Assembly: GCA_028583605.1 (NCBI GenBank)
Contig: CM053325.1
Coordinates: forward strand, 46,260,987-46,324,986
DNA length: 64,000 nt
Source: Dastarcus helophoroides
Taxonomy: Eukaryota; Arthropoda; Insecta; Coleoptera; Bothrideridae
Direction of reading: 5' to 3'
In this document: positions 1 through 11,902 of the stretch, one piece after another
Numbering within the stretch: the first letter of the stretch is position 1
Layout: every line of letters starts with the position of its first letter
The notes under the pieces: model-generated
What the model was told of the DNA's origin: nothing
Database searches by the model: none
The model's input: only the letters and a program-made list of their open reading frames with translations
Translations under genes and position numbers: made by a program

Positions 1-249
1 GAGACAACAAATTCCTGTGCGGTCCAGCTTGACACAGTGAGGACTTCTGCCTACGGAGACTCTTTTTTCTATAGAACTTCCAAGTTAAGGAACTTGCTAC
101 CGAAAGGAATTTTCCCCAAAAATTACAACCTATCCTTGTTTAAGAAGGCGGTTCATCACCATCTATCTTTATTTCCGCATCCTACTCACAGTGCTTTGAA
201 AGCATAATGGGGTTACCCTTTGCGAGTGGATTAAACTTAAAAAAAAAAG
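1..249 (+). mobile_element. 3' end of a non-LTR retrotransposon (family A), ORF2 C-terminus and tail
   Basis: An open frame runs from base 1 to the stop at 205-207 and enters from outside the window. Its last 69 codons include RTSKLRNLLP and LFKKAVHHHLSLFP, which resemble the extreme C-terminus of LINE reverse transcriptase proteins (the 'R..klWN.LP' region followed by a short lysine-rich helix). An A-rich tail follows at about 238-249, as expected for the 3' end of a LINE. A second, diverged copy of the same end lies at about 18440-18601. The body of the element is not visible, so the clade is not assigned. Confidence 0.75.
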
Positions 250-575
250 AATCTACAATGAATTGGAAATTTTTAAAATGAAACTTCAAGCTTTAGTGAA
301 CTGTTGAGATCTTTATTGATTTTGGGAATAACAGTAAAAAATGAAGTTTAGATTTTAAGATTTCAAATTTCATAAAAACACATTACCATTACCCATTATT
401 ATAAAAATTTCCGTTCGCTATTTTAAATAGGAACCTCTAATTTTCATTACATTTTTGTGTAGCTTTTAAATCTCCGACTTCAATGATGTATCAAACCCTT
501 TGTGTGGTTAAACGTTTCGTAATTGTAAACTCGAGAAAAAACTTTTTTCGGTTAAACGTATTTTATACTTTGGAA

Positions 576-1582
576 TAGGGTTTGTCGGTTTTTAAAAACC
601 GGGTTTAAAAACCGGTTTTTTGGAGAAAATTATGAAACTCGAAAACCGGTTTTTTAGTAGAAAATATCGGTTTTCAATGTATGAATAACACTTAAAAAAA
701 ATTTGAAAATGACAAATGTAGCTAAATGTACCAGATTGATGAAAACACTGTTGCAAGCGGTTTGGTTCTTGGAATCATATCGGTCCGATATGATTCCAAG
801 AAACGGTGTGTTTTGTCTATTGGATGAATTAATTTAGATTTTATATCAGTTTGTCTTCTGGTTTCTTTATATACAGTTCATAGACGTCCTCTGTTTTCTG
901 AAATCATATTTCATTAAACAAAAAAATAAATAAAATATTTAAATTTGTATTAAAATTGCCCGAAATAGAAAATACTCGGTCCTTTGCTTAATTGTCTTTA
1001 AAACTAAAATTGATTTTAATAAGTATCTATGCATAAACTTTATTTACTCTTGTCTTTCGGCTTTGATTATAATTTACATTTTATAATACACAGTTATATA
1101 TTTTCTAATTGTTTTTAATAAGTATCCATCTGTATCTAATAACATTGTTTTTTAAAAAAAATAATATGGTTATTATAAAAATATGAAAATATACTGTTTT
1201 TATTTATTCGAACCCTTTGCTGAATAACTCGTTTCACTATTATAAAAATATTTACATTCTTATATGTGAAAATTGTGAAAATTATGCATAAACAACGAAT
1301 AATTGTTTTTAAAGTTATTTAATCCTGGTCAACTATTATTTCTTTGTTCTACTAAATTGCATAAAAAAATTTTACTATCAATAAAATTGAACAGTAAACA
1401 ATTTCAGTGAAGAACTGCTTTTAATCACTCTAAATTTTCTGTTAAAATTTTTTGTTCGAATTACAGAATATTCGAGGAAAAATTTTTTTTATAAAAATTC
1501 GAAACCGGTTAAAACCGGTTTTCTGGAAAAATTACTATTCGAAAACCGGTTTTCTAAAATGTCGGTTTTTGTATAAACCCTA
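576..1582. mobile_element. Non-autonomous hAT-like element with AAAACCGGTTTT subterminal repeats
   Basis: The element starts TAGGGTTTGTCGGTTTTT and ends in the inverted form AAAAACCG...AAACCCTA. It is flanked on both sides by the identical 8-bp word CTTTGGAA (568-575 and 1583-1590), which fits an 8-bp hAT target-site duplication. Several copies of AAAACCGGTTTT lie just inside both ends (about 590-680 and 1500-1580), as is usual for hAT subterminal transposase-binding repeats. The 1-kb interior is AT-rich and holds no transposase reading frame. The intact target duplication suggests a fairly clean insertion. Class assignment rests on target-site length and end structure only. Confidence 0.75.
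766..802. repeat. Perfect 18-bp-arm palindrome inside the hAT element
   Basis: The arm TTCTTGGAATCATATCGG (766-783) is followed after one base (784) by its exact reverse complement (785-802). No mismatch is present. It sits near the left end of the 576-1582 element. Confidence 0.9.
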
Positions 1583-1860
1583 CTTTGGAACAATAGTTAA
1601 CAAAAATGTAATAAAATACACCAAGCTATATGTGACGGTTGTTATTTGATTTGTCGATTTGTCCGTAGTTATTAGTCGTTACTTTTAGTGGCCAATTATT
1701 TATAATTATGTCTGTTGTTCTTGATTGAAATTTATTTATTGTGTTTTTACTAATTAATTAAATTTTTATAACTTTATTGTTAATAATAATAATTACTTAT
1801 TAATTATAAAAAATAATAAAATTAGTAATAATAAAATAATAAAGAAAAGTAAGGTTAATC

Positions 1861-3620
1861 TCACACCTCATATCGATCCATCAAACGAGTCTTACAAGAA
1901 AGGAAAGTTGAACGACCATAGTAAGATGGATTGAGTCGATGCTAAAAAGCCGTTTTATCACGGCCGCAATAAACGAAGAAACCAGCATATCAATGACAAC
2001 AATAAAAGGCTGACCGCAAGGCGGCGTTCTATCGCCTCTATTGTGGTCACTTCTCGTCGATAATCTTATGACTACATTCAGTAGGGCGGGATTTACAGTC
2101 CAAAGCTATGCAGATGATATGGTCATAACTGAGGAACTTATTCCATTAACGAGGAGAAGGAAGCTGAACCTACAAGCTCCCACTCTCAATGGTAACACAG
2201 ATACAATTTTCCAATGAAGTTAAGTACTTAGGGATCTTCCCAAACAAAAAACTAAATTTGAACACTCATTTGGAAAGAACTCTTTCAAAAGCCTCAATGG
2301 CAGCGTGAACTTGTCGTAAACTTGTAGGAAAGACATGGGGGTTGCAGCCAAAAATGATATTTTGGATATACCAAACGGTAGTAAGGCACATGGTCACCTA
2401 TGCCTTAATAGTATGATGGCCAAAAACGGAAAACGCAAATTACACAAATTACGGAGGTTAATTTGCATTGGAATAACCGAAGCTATGGCGTCATGTCCAA
2501 CAACTGCAATAGAGGCAATGATAGGCCTAACTCCACTTCACATTTGTGTGAAAAATGAGCCAGCAGCTCTTCCAATCAAACAAACTGAAACTGAGTGACT
2601 TGGTTGGCCACGTACAGATTTTGGAGAAAATTTCATTGGAATCCATTGCTAAACCAAGAGATCAAATGCCTACAAATCTGGACCTTGTTGTTCCATACGA
2701 AGTGGTTATCGGGGACCGCCAGACATGGAATAGATACAGTGAAAGGCTAGCAAACAATGCATCTGTCTGGCACACAGACGGATCGAAACAAATAGGAGTA
2801 GGACTAAGACTATGGGGTCCTAATTTAAGAATCTCTGAACCCCCAGGGAACATTTCCACAATTTTCCAAGCAAAACTGCTTGCTATAACTCTGTGTGCAA
2901 AATAGTGCCTTCAAAAAGGACTTAGAAACGTACTGGTTAATTTCTTTTCGGATTGCCAAGCTGCACTGTAAAGTCGTTTAGAATTGAGTCTAAAATGGCC
3001 TGGGAATGCAAACAACAAAGTAACTTTGATGTGGAGTTCAGTGCATCAAGGTATGGAAGGGAACGAAGAGGCAGATAGACTCGCAAAAAAGGCCTCAATC
3101 ACACCACTCTTCGGCCTAGAACCATACTGTGGTCTTACAAAAACCACATAAAAAATGAAACAGAGACTTGGAAGACAAACCAAAGGCTGTCACACTGGAG
3201 GAATCTCCAGGCCTGCGACAGTCAAATAAATTTATAACTATCTTAAAAAAGAAGTCTGAGTAGCTTCTCGAACTGAATTAGAACGACTTAGGAATAATAA
3301 CATAACTTTTCACGGAACACTTCCCAGTAAAGTAGCACCTTAAGAAGATGGGAAAAGTGGATGATGAAAACTGCAGATTCTGCTACGCAGCAACAGAAAC
3401 AACGGAACACCTGTTTTGCGAATTCATGGCTCAGTTCTGTAAAAGGCTCAAATTTCTTGAAAGGGTCACCCTGACATCCCAACAAATAATAGAAACAGCT
3501 CCTAAAATGATAATAGACTATGCAAAGAGTCTAAACGTCTTGGAAAATCATTAAAATTAGAGTCCGCATAAAAGATCCTAGTGGGTCGCTGTGCTGAGAG
3601 GTGTAAAGCCTATACGACTC
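1861..3620 (+). mobile_element. Degenerate RNase H-bearing non-LTR retrotransposon (family B), RT to C-terminal zinc region
   Basis: Translated fragments in order, with frameshifts and stops, give: the RT segment PQGGVLSPLLWSLLVDN and the catalytic box YADD (about 2013-2130); KYLGIFPNKKLNLNTHLER and WTCRKLVGK-type thumb sequence (about 2220-2340); an RNase H domain with HTDGSK (about 2770-2790), a later SDCQAAL (about 2945-2970) and H-x-GxEGNEEADRLAK (about 3045-3095); and a C-terminal CRFCYAATETTEHLFCEF Cys/His block (about 3370-3430). This order is that of I/LOA/R1-type insect LINEs with RNase H. Stops interrupt it repeatedly, for example TGA just before PQGG, so it is a dead copy. The 5' half with endonuclease is absent and no poly(A) tail was located. 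Confidence 0.85.
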
Positions 3621-6400
3621 GAATTCCAAAAAAAAGCTTAATCAGAAAAGAGTGTTTTTTTCTTGATGACTTACAAAGTTACGAAACGTTTTGCCACATG
3701 CATCAATGAAGTCAGCGATTTAAAAGCACAAAAATACAATAAAAATTACAGGTCCGTATTTAAAATAACGTATTTGATGATGCTAGAGATAAGACGAAAC
3801 GTCTAATAAAAACTATTCAGGCTATGTTTTGAAGGATATTAAACGCCAATGAAAAAGTGTTTTTAGTTTGTTAATTACTCTTCAAATAGCGCCAAAAAAA
3901 ATAAAACACAAACTCAAAATTTTATTTATTTTTTTCAAAAATCTAAAGAAGAGCAAGAGGTATTTTAAATTTCTCGACGGCATACTACTGGTCGCCAAAT
4001 TGGGCAACTTTGCCCCACTTTAACTGATGCTGTAGTATCTGCTACTGTTTATCCCTGTAGTGAAAAACGCATTTGTTACAACCTGCATACTTTTTGAAAC
4101 ACATTTCAAAATTTTCAAAGTTAATTTTCTTGGCCAATAATAATAAAATTCGAATAAACCTCAAATCGATGGATATTGAATTAAAAACCCTTTTAAATGA
4201 GCTCACTTAATTTAAAAATTTTAAAGGGGTAGCTGTTACTTCAAGGAGGTTGAAGGAGAACGAATGAAATTATGTAATTGTCATTTTGGAATTAAAAATT
4301 GACCCGATTCAGGATTTTACTCATAAATTATAAATTATCTAGGTAAATAATGAATTTATGCATTACTTTTAGACTGTGCTCTATTAGTAGTTTATGCATT
4401 GCATTGCGAGTAAGATGTGGAATGACTACATAATAGATGAGTCCAAAAATTACGGGATACGTATTTCGCCAGCAGAACTGGCATTTTCAAGCGTACTAAT
4501 CTAAAAAGATTAGCAAAAGATGCATCGACGTCGTCGGCATTGAGATTCAAATCGATACTTTAGTGAATAGATGGGGCTAAACCGCCCCTCGTAATATAGG
4601 CAACTTTTAATGCAGCGAAATAATATTAACACTATATAGAAAGAGATGGCAGCACATATTTAAATGTGTTTCAATTATTTTGTAAGAAAAATAATAATTT
4701 TAAAGATGCTCTAAGATATTAAAAGTACTATATTAGATACAAACAACATTTAAACCTACAATGACTTAAATGACCTTGTCTTTGCATGTAAATATTGGCG
4801 ATTCGAATTAAAAGTTCGCGCCAACTATCAGCTGATCGCAAGTAGGTCGCTTGCTTATAACCTATCTTTAAGGCTATAATATGTATGTAAAAATTAGACA
4901 TTTCCTATGAATATTTTCTTATTTTGCCAAGCAGTTTTTATAATTTTCAAATAATTATATGTATATTAAGAGGACAGTAACTAAGGTAATTAAAACAAGC
5001 CGACTGTTTATACAAATTATAATGGATTCGGGGAAAAAGCTTTTATGTTTTGGAATGTGGGCGAGATAGATTGCAGTGCATAAGCATCTTAATCTTGTTT
5101 TTACAGCTCAACTTCTGTATGGAATAATTGTTAAAGGGTAAATTTATCAATATAGCCTCAATCCTCAGGAATATTATTTTAATTTACTAGAACAGTTTAA
5201 CATTCGAAAAGTTGTAAGTGACGAATACATTAGAAGATATGTAAAATTTCTTGTAGTCGTAAGTTATTTGAAAAGAACTAAATAATTTCTTAGAAGGCGT
5301 AATAATACTTAACACTAGTTAATTTTGTTGTTCAATTAAAGATTGAAAATATTTTTAGGGGAAAGGCTTCTGAATGGAAGTCACGTTTATTATTGGTGTG
5401 TAAAAGAAGAAAATGGAGAAAAATTAAAATAAAGTAATAAGGTTTGAATTGCACATTACATCGACTAAAATTCCTTCACGATAGCATCCACCTATTCCTA
5501 ACTATTGAATTAAATTACTACTTTCAAAAATTGTTTATCTGATGCTTTAGCCCCCCATATTTTACTGATAAAAGTGATAATCACCACTAATAAACTGTAT
5601 TAACAATAAATGCCACAATAAATATTAAAAAGTTTACAATATTTTGACAAGTGACTGATATGACTGGACCAGGGTTCGTTTTTTAGCACCGTAATCAGCC
5701 AAGAAGGATTCATTTCAGTGATGAATTTTAAAATTTGGTTACCCTTACCATTTTGTTTCTGCAGTATAGACATGTTGCTGCTTAAACTAGAATTTAAGTA
5801 CATTCTGGAATACTTCTAATGTTTGGAAATTATTTAAAACATTAGCCACATAGTTATGGTATCGTAAATATCCTTCTTGAGGACAAATAGAATAGCTGGC
5901 TGTAAAACTATGTTTAAAATTGATAACATTTAGTAAAATTAATCATTAACTGTCTCAACAATAGAAATGTTACGGAAGAGAAATAAGAGCACTGTATATG
6001 AAATATCATGTTTTTTAGTTTCATAAATAAAGAATGTTAGCAAGAGCCTTCTAAATATTTTCTCTTGTATATTTTTGTGCAATGCAGGCATAAACAATGC
6101 CAAAAATCTTTGATTTGCTTTTTATTTGATTTTAAGTAAATTCCATATTCTACAATAATGAATAACTAAATTTAAAAAGTCTATAAATATAGGTAGGTAT
6201 AAACAAATGTCTCCAACTACTTTAGGTAATTAGGTACAAACTAATCAAACCATTAACTTCTGATTCTAACATCAACTAACCGAAAATTGAACCCTTGTTA
6301 TGGCTACATTCACAAAGCAAACGCTATATCAAAATGTAAACAAACCTGTGACCTACAAGCAGTAGTTATAATTGTCGCCACCAGAGGGAGTGATCCTTAG
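3621..6400. other. AT-rich intergenic DNA, no gene recognised
   Basis: The only open frames are short and AT-driven, with no recognisable domain. The stretch just upstream of 6436 probably holds the macro-domain gene promoter and 5' leader, but no core motif stands out. Confidence 0.5.
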
Positions 6401-6435
6401 CTGGAAATGCCAATAATTATCCCGTAACCGGTACC

Positions 6436-7372
6436 ATGTTGTTTTTGAATGTGCCGAAATCAGCTGTTACTGTTATCAGGGGTTTGTTGTCAAATCAAAT
6501 CGTTCGAACTCAGTCGCAATATTTAGAGAAAATAATGAGCAAGTGGAAAGAAGAAAAAGAGAAAATCCTTTCGATGCCTCTCGATCAAAAACGCCAACGC
6601 TACAAATGCAAGGAGTACAAAACTTTAAAAGATATCCCGACATGGAAACAATACGCAAAGTCCGCTAATTTGGGAGGCAAAAAGGAAGCAAAGCCAGAAA
6701 ACAAAATAGACCCCAGCAAAAACGAAATCTTGGCCGATAAAATATCTGTATTTGAAGGAGATATCACCTGTTTGGAGGTAAGAAATTAAAGGGATTGCTT
6801 ATGACTCCTAATTTCAGTTATATTGTTATTTCATAACAAATTTTTAGATTGATGCTATAGTAAACGCCGCAAATTCCTCATTGTTGGGAGGCGGTGGTGT
6901 TGATGGTGCTATTCATCGAGCAGCAGGTGGTCTTCTGGTTGAGGAATGCAGAACTTTAAACGGATGTGAAACAGGACAAGCCAAAATAACTGGTGGTTAT
7001 AATTTGCCAGCTAAATGTACTGTATCAAAATATACTTAAATGTAAAATTTTAGTTACATTTACTAATTTTTTGTAGATGTCATAGCAACAGTTGGCCCAC
7101 AAGGTGAGCAACCAGGATTGTTGCAAAACTGCTACAGGAATAGTTTGGATGTGATGCTCTCGAAAGGTTTGCGTTCGATTGCCTTTCCTTGTATTTCTAC
7201 TGGAATCTATGGATATCCAAATGAACCGGCAGCCCACATTGCTTCATATGAAGTAAGAAAATTTTTGGAGAAGAATGCAGATAAAGTAGATCGTGTTATA
7301 TTTTGTCTTTTTATGGATGTAGACAAAAAGTTATATTCATCTCTACTCCAAACTTATTTCCCTGTAAATTAA
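6436..7372 (+). CDS. MACROD1/2-type macro-domain ADP-ribosyl/O-acetyl-ADP-ribose hydrolase
   Basis: Three coding exons join as 6436-6777, 6848-7016 and 7077-7372. Introns of 70 and 60 bases have GT-AG borders, and the reading frame closes (342+169+296 = 807 bases, 268 residues). The macro domain begins near residue 99 with ISVFEGDIT. It continues with the ADP-ribose-binding motifs [20 protein letters not shown] (split after exon 1), [34 protein letters not shown] and [16 protein letters not shown]. These are signatures of the MACROD1/MACROD2 branch, whose known members remove mono-ADP-ribose from acidic residues and hydrolyse O-acetyl-ADP-ribose. The catalytic Asn and the GGGGVDG loop are intact. 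The first 33 residues are basic and free of acidic residues except at the end, so a mitochondrial presequence like that of MACROD1 is possible. Initiation at internal Met34 ([10 protein letters not shown]) would remove it. Length matches the family. The gene looks functional; the symbol is not assigned because MACROD1 and MACROD2 orthology cannot be separated here. Confidence 0.93.
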
Positions 7373-7435
7373 GATTTTGATTTCTTTTTGGAATTTTCAT
7401 TTTGATTGTGTTAGTGATTATTTGAAGATTATAAT

Positions 7436-7441
7436 AATAAA
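7436..7441 (+). terminator. Polyadenylation signal of the macro-domain gene
   Basis: AATAAA lies 64 bases after the stop codon, and a T-rich and G-rich stretch follows. Confidence 0.6.
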
Positions 7442-7478
7442 CATTTCCAACTCTTACTTTGTGGAATTCTTTAATATT

Positions 7479-7576
7479 CATAACTATTAAACTTAATTAA
7501 CGATAAAAATGCAACAAAATTTAAAAATTTTTAAATTTTGTTGCGTTTTTATCGTTAATAAAGTTTAATACTTATG
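7479..7576. repeat. 98-bp loopless inverted repeat just 3' of the macro-domain gene
   Basis: The two 49-base arms meet at 7527/7528 with no spacer. About 46 of 49 positions pair. The inner part reads GCAACAAAATTTAAAAA against its reverse complement with a single change. It begins about 40 bases downstream of the poly(A) signal. It could be a MITE remnant, a cruciform-prone palindrome or a transcript-end hairpin. Confidence 0.9.
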
Positions 7577-8148
7577 GGTTGTAATAATAATTATCATTAA
7601 ATTATTTTACTTATTTGAAACTTTTGTTTTTTTTTTACCCTTCTGACTAGCAGGAATTATTTAGCTTATGAGAAAGTTTTTGACAATTTGTTAAAAGCAA
7701 CTATCAATTAAATCGTCCATTTATGTTAGAGTATGAAATGTCCATTTATTAAGAAATAATTAAATGTTCAGTTTTATCCAAACAAATTTATTTTTGCACT
7801 GCAGTAACGAAGAGTTTTTATTTGAGAAACTGCTACTACTGAAAATGTTCTAATTATTTACTGATCCAAGGCACATTCCAGTATTAATATAATATAAGAA
7901 GCAAATCTTTGTTAATTTTTTATTTGTTTTTATTGTCATAACTTTTTCCATTGCATTAACAGTTTGAAAACTAGAGATTAAAAAGTTGCTAATATGCATA
8001 GGGACAAAGGGGGATTGTGCAATAAACTCAGTGGTCCTCTGATCCATAAAAGTTCCCTCTCTTGGCAAACAAGCAACTAATGTTTTTATTTTATTTAAAC
8101 TGCTATTACTTTACTATTAATTGTGACACTACGACGTGTATGATTAGA

Positions 8149-8160
8149 TGCGCATGCGCG
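8149..8160. promoter_or_regulatory. GCGCATGCGCG palindromic word
   Basis: ATGCGCATGCGCG is rare in this AT-rich setting and resembles the NRF-1/Ewg core (GCGCATGCGC). No gene start is seen next to it, so a regulatory role is only a possibility. Confidence 0.2.
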
Positions 8161-10449
8161 TTCGGATGCTCATGTTCATGCATGAAGTAAATATTCTTAC
8201 AAGGAAAGGTCGCGAAGTGTCCGGCGCCGATTTTGCTAATTTTTGGATATGTTTTAAAGGACCAAAATCTAAGGGACACGTATTTTTTTTTATCGGCTGA
8301 TAAACGGTTTTAAGGGTAGTTTTACCCCCTCAAAGTTGAGGCAAAAAATACAGATTTTGCTGTTTCTCGAATACCACAAATGATATTCGAGTCGTTTCTT
8401 TTTCCAAAAATTTTGTTTTGACGAGAAATGAAAGAAAAAAATTTTTTCAAAATTTTCCCATCCCCCTGATGGGGGCAAACTACCCCATTTAGAAGTGTTT
8501 TAATCATAAAAATGGTAATTACGTCAGCAAAATTTTGAAAAAAATATATGTTATTTTATACACCAAAACTAATTTTACCGGTTTTTGGATTTTGTCGAAA
8601 AAAAATTTTTTGGGGGTAAACACCACTTACACGAATACGTATATGATAGGATGTATTTTTATGATTTTTGTTTTATTTTTTTTCGGAAACGAAGTATCTC
8701 GACGAGAAACTAAAAAAATAATTTTTTAAGATTTTTTCGGTGACCCATCATCACCACCCTCCACCCTTCCCTTATAGGAGGGTAAACTACCTACTTAAAA
8801 AACCGGAAAATTCGAGATTATTATGATCCCTTTACTATCTATATACACCAAAAGAAAAGTTTAACAAATTTTTTTGACCTCACCCCTCCTGATAGGGGTA
8901 AATTACCCCTTATGTAATTTTTAAATAACAAGAAAATAGTCATTATAACAGCTAAATTTTAAAAAATAAATGTTATTTTGTACATCAAAATTAATTTTAC
9001 TTTTATTAGGAAAATATTTTGGGGGTAAACACCCTTTAGGTCAAACACCTATATAATAGGATGTATTTCTATGATTTTTAATTCGTTTTTTATCTAAAAC
9101 GAAGTATTTCAACGAGGAATTAGAAAATTAATTTTTTTGACCTCTTCCCTCTCTCCAACTAATCTTACCAGAGGCTGAGTGATCTACTTAAAAAATCGGA
9201 AAATCCGAGATCATTACGATTTCTTTTATACATCGAAAAAAATTCTTAACTTTTGAACCTTCGTAGGGGGGTAAACTACCCCTTTCTGAGGTTTTTAAGT
9301 ATTCAAAAAATTGTCATTATAACAGCAAAATTTTGAAAAAAAAACACTACATTTTATATATCAAAACTTATTTTATTGAATTTTTTTGGGGTTTGTCGAA
9401 GAAAAATTTTTCGGAGTAAACACCCTTTAGAGCAAATACGTATATAAAATATCTATGTAAAAACTGCTGTCAGTTGTCTGAACCTTATAAAAATTTAGGA
9501 GTTTTGTATATTAGATATACGAGAAATATGGGAATTTACCAAAACACTAAAGTGTATATTATTATGACGGTAAAGATATTCGTTTCTTTTTTTCCTGGAA
9601 CGAAATATTTCAACAAGAAACAATAAAAATAATTTTTCCGAATTTTTCCAGCCACACGTCGCGTTCTATTTATATCAGGAGGATAAGTCACCTGGGATGG
9701 GAAATGCAAAAATTGAAAACCTTTCTAAACTCTGTTTTGTGGTATTTAGAGAGACAGCAATGATCTCGAATTTCCAGTTTTTCAAATAGATAGTTAAGTG
9801 GCTCACTCTACTGGTATGCCAAGACGAAGGGTGGGAACGGTAGAACCAAAATTTAAAAATAATATTTTTCCACCTTCTTTAAAATACTTCGTTTCAAAAA
9901 TAACGAACCGAAAATTATACAAATACTAGCAGACCCGGCAAACGTTGTTTTGCGAAAATCAGGAGTTGATCATATAAGGGTGAAAATTTAGAATTGTACG
10001 TTATTTCTAAAAAATATTTTTTTAGGAAATATTTTTTTTAGGAAATATTTTTAAAAATAACTAACACTATCTCGTGTGTGGAGATGTAATTATAATTGAA
10101 AGAGGAATGAAGCGTTGTAGACAATTAAAGTATACTTTATTGAAGTTAATAAATTATTCTTCATTAAAGTAACAAATATATATTAAATTACAATTATTGA
10201 TAGCTATCTATACATCGAAAATAGTTTAAGTTATTATTAATTAAAAAATAACAAAAGTAAAAAAAAAAGTTTTGTTAAATGGAGTTTACTCCTTAAGAAT
10301 CGATTTTCATATAAGGCCCCCGGTATGAAAAAAATATGGGGAGTAAAATCTAGTGATCGGATGACCTCGTTACGTTTTCGTGCGCAACCTACTGTACGCA
10401 CCTTTCACTTTTCTAACGTGAATATTAAGCGTACATTGATGGGTATGAG

Positions 10450-10508
10450 TATCGAACCCTGATTCCCCGTTACCTGTTAAAACCATGGTAGGCGCAGAAC
10501 CTACCTTC
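10450..10508 (-). other. 18S rRNA-like fragment (about 59 bases)
   Basis: On the minus strand the sequence contains GGTAGGTTCTGCGCCTACC, CATGGTT and then GGTAACGGGGAATCAGGGTT followed by CGAT. These match, from memory, a conserved 5'-half segment of arthropod 18S rRNA. The resemblance ends abruptly after CGATA, where 18S would continue TCCGGAGAGGG. It is far too short to be an rRNA gene. It is a captured or retroposed piece in a repeat. Confidence 0.7.
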
Positions 10509-10515
10509 GTTTATG

Positions 10516-10566
<51 letters not shown>

Positions 10567-10573
10567 TTTATTA

Positions 10574-10626
<53 letters not shown>
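10516..10626. repeat. (ATT)n microsatellite, about 37 units
   Basis: An almost uninterrupted ATT run with two ATTTTT variants. It directly follows the 18S-like fragment, in the position a 3' tail of a retroposed sequence would take if read on the plus strand. Confidence 0.95.
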
Positions 10627-10627
<1 letters not shown>

Positions 10628-11902
10628 GACTTACCTTTCACAATTTAACGTATATTTATTAAACACGTAAAATTTTCTCTTTTAATTTAAAACTATTTCC
10701 ACAAAATTAAAAATCAGGGGTTAATCATATAAGGGTGAAAATTTCGAATTATATGTATTTTTTAATGCTAAATCATGAAAAAATAAAAACAAAAAATTTT
10801 GTCAAAAAAATAAAAAAAATTTTTTTGGGGTGGATCACCCTTAACATTTAGGGGTATGAAAAATAAATGTTGGCCAATTCTCAGACCTACCCGATAAGCA
10901 CACAAAATTTCATTAAAATCGGTCCAGCCGTTTCGGAGGAGTTTGGTAACAAACACCACGACCGAGAATTTTATATATTAGAGATATCTCCTATTATATA
11001 CAAATATTTGCGTTAAAGGGTGTTTACCTCCAAAATATTTTCCTTCACCAAAACCCAGATACAGGTAAAATTAATTTTGATATATAAAATAACATTTATT
11101 TTTCAAAATTGAGCTGTTATAATGACTATTTCCTTGTTAATTAAAAATTTCATAAAGGGGTAATTTACTTCTATCAGGAGGGGTGTGGGTAAAAAAATTT
11201 GGTAAACTTTTCTTTCGGTGTGTATAGACAGTAGATGGATCATAATAATCTCGAATTTTCCGATTTTTTAAGTAGGTAGCTCACCCTTCTATAAGGGAAG
11301 GGTGGAGGGTGGGGTAGAGGGGTCACCGAAAAAATATTAAAAAATTATTTTATTAGTTTCTCGTCGAAATACTTTGCTTCAGAAAAAAAATAATACAAAA
11401 ATCATAAAAATACATCCTATCATATACGTATTCGTGTAAGTGGTGTTTACCCCCCAAAAAAATGTTTTTCGACAAAATCCAAAAACAGGTAAAATTAGTT
11501 TTGGTGTATAAAATAACATATATTTTTTTCAAAATTTTGCTGACGTAATTACCATTTTTATGATTAAAAAACTTCTAAATGGGGTAGTTTGCCCCCATGA
11601 GGGGGGTCGAAAAATTTTGAAAAATTTTTTTCTTTTATTTCTCGTCAAAACAAAACTGTTGGAAAAAGAAACGACTCGAATATCATTTTTGGTATGTGAG
11701 AAACAGCAAAATCTGCATTTTTTGCCCCAACTTTGAGAGGGTGAAACTACCCTTAAAACCGTTTATCAGCCGATAAAAAAAAATACGTGTCCCTTAGATT
11801 TTGGTCCTCTAAAACATATCCAAAAATTCGCAAAATCGGCGCCGGACACTTCGCGACCTTTCCTTGTTAGTATATAAAGGTTAATTTTAGGATTAGGTGT
11901 TA

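Larger units (their letters stand above)
9925..10985. mobile_element. Unclassified dispersed repeat nested in the foldback element
   Basis: It begins ACTAGCAGACCCGGCAAACG and ends near GAGAATTTTATATATTAGAG after the phrase AATCGGTCCAGCCGTTTCGG. Such phrases are frequent in insect interspersed repeats. The word ATCATATAAGGGTGAAAATTT occurs twice in direct orientation (about 9968 and 10725). The interior holds the 18S-like piece (10450-10508) and the ATT microsatellite. No coding frame is convincing. Confidence 0.55.
8199..11871. mobile_element. Foldback-type element with ~0.87-kb inverted arms made of tandem subrepeats
   Basis: The left end ACAAGGAAAGGTCGCGAAGTG (8199 on) recurs inverted at the right end near 11850-11870. 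The arms can be followed inward to about 9060 on the left and about 10983 on the right, with the same order of words: GCGCCG, CAGCCGATAAAAAA, GGGGTAAACACC and CATTATAACAGC. Each arm holds about 0.4-kb subunits in tandem; GGGGGTAAAC-type blocks recur near 8470, 8600, 8890, 9010, 9265 and 9410. Short frames in the arms are low-complexity and not convincing. A different repeat is nested in the middle (about 9925-10985). Arms made of tandem subrepeats recall Drosophila Foldback/Galileo-type elements, but no transposase and no clear target duplication are visible, so the superfamily is open. Confidence 0.8.

Noticed and set aside
10450..10508. rRNA gene
   Set aside because: Only ~59 bases match and the similarity ends abruptly, so it is a fragment.
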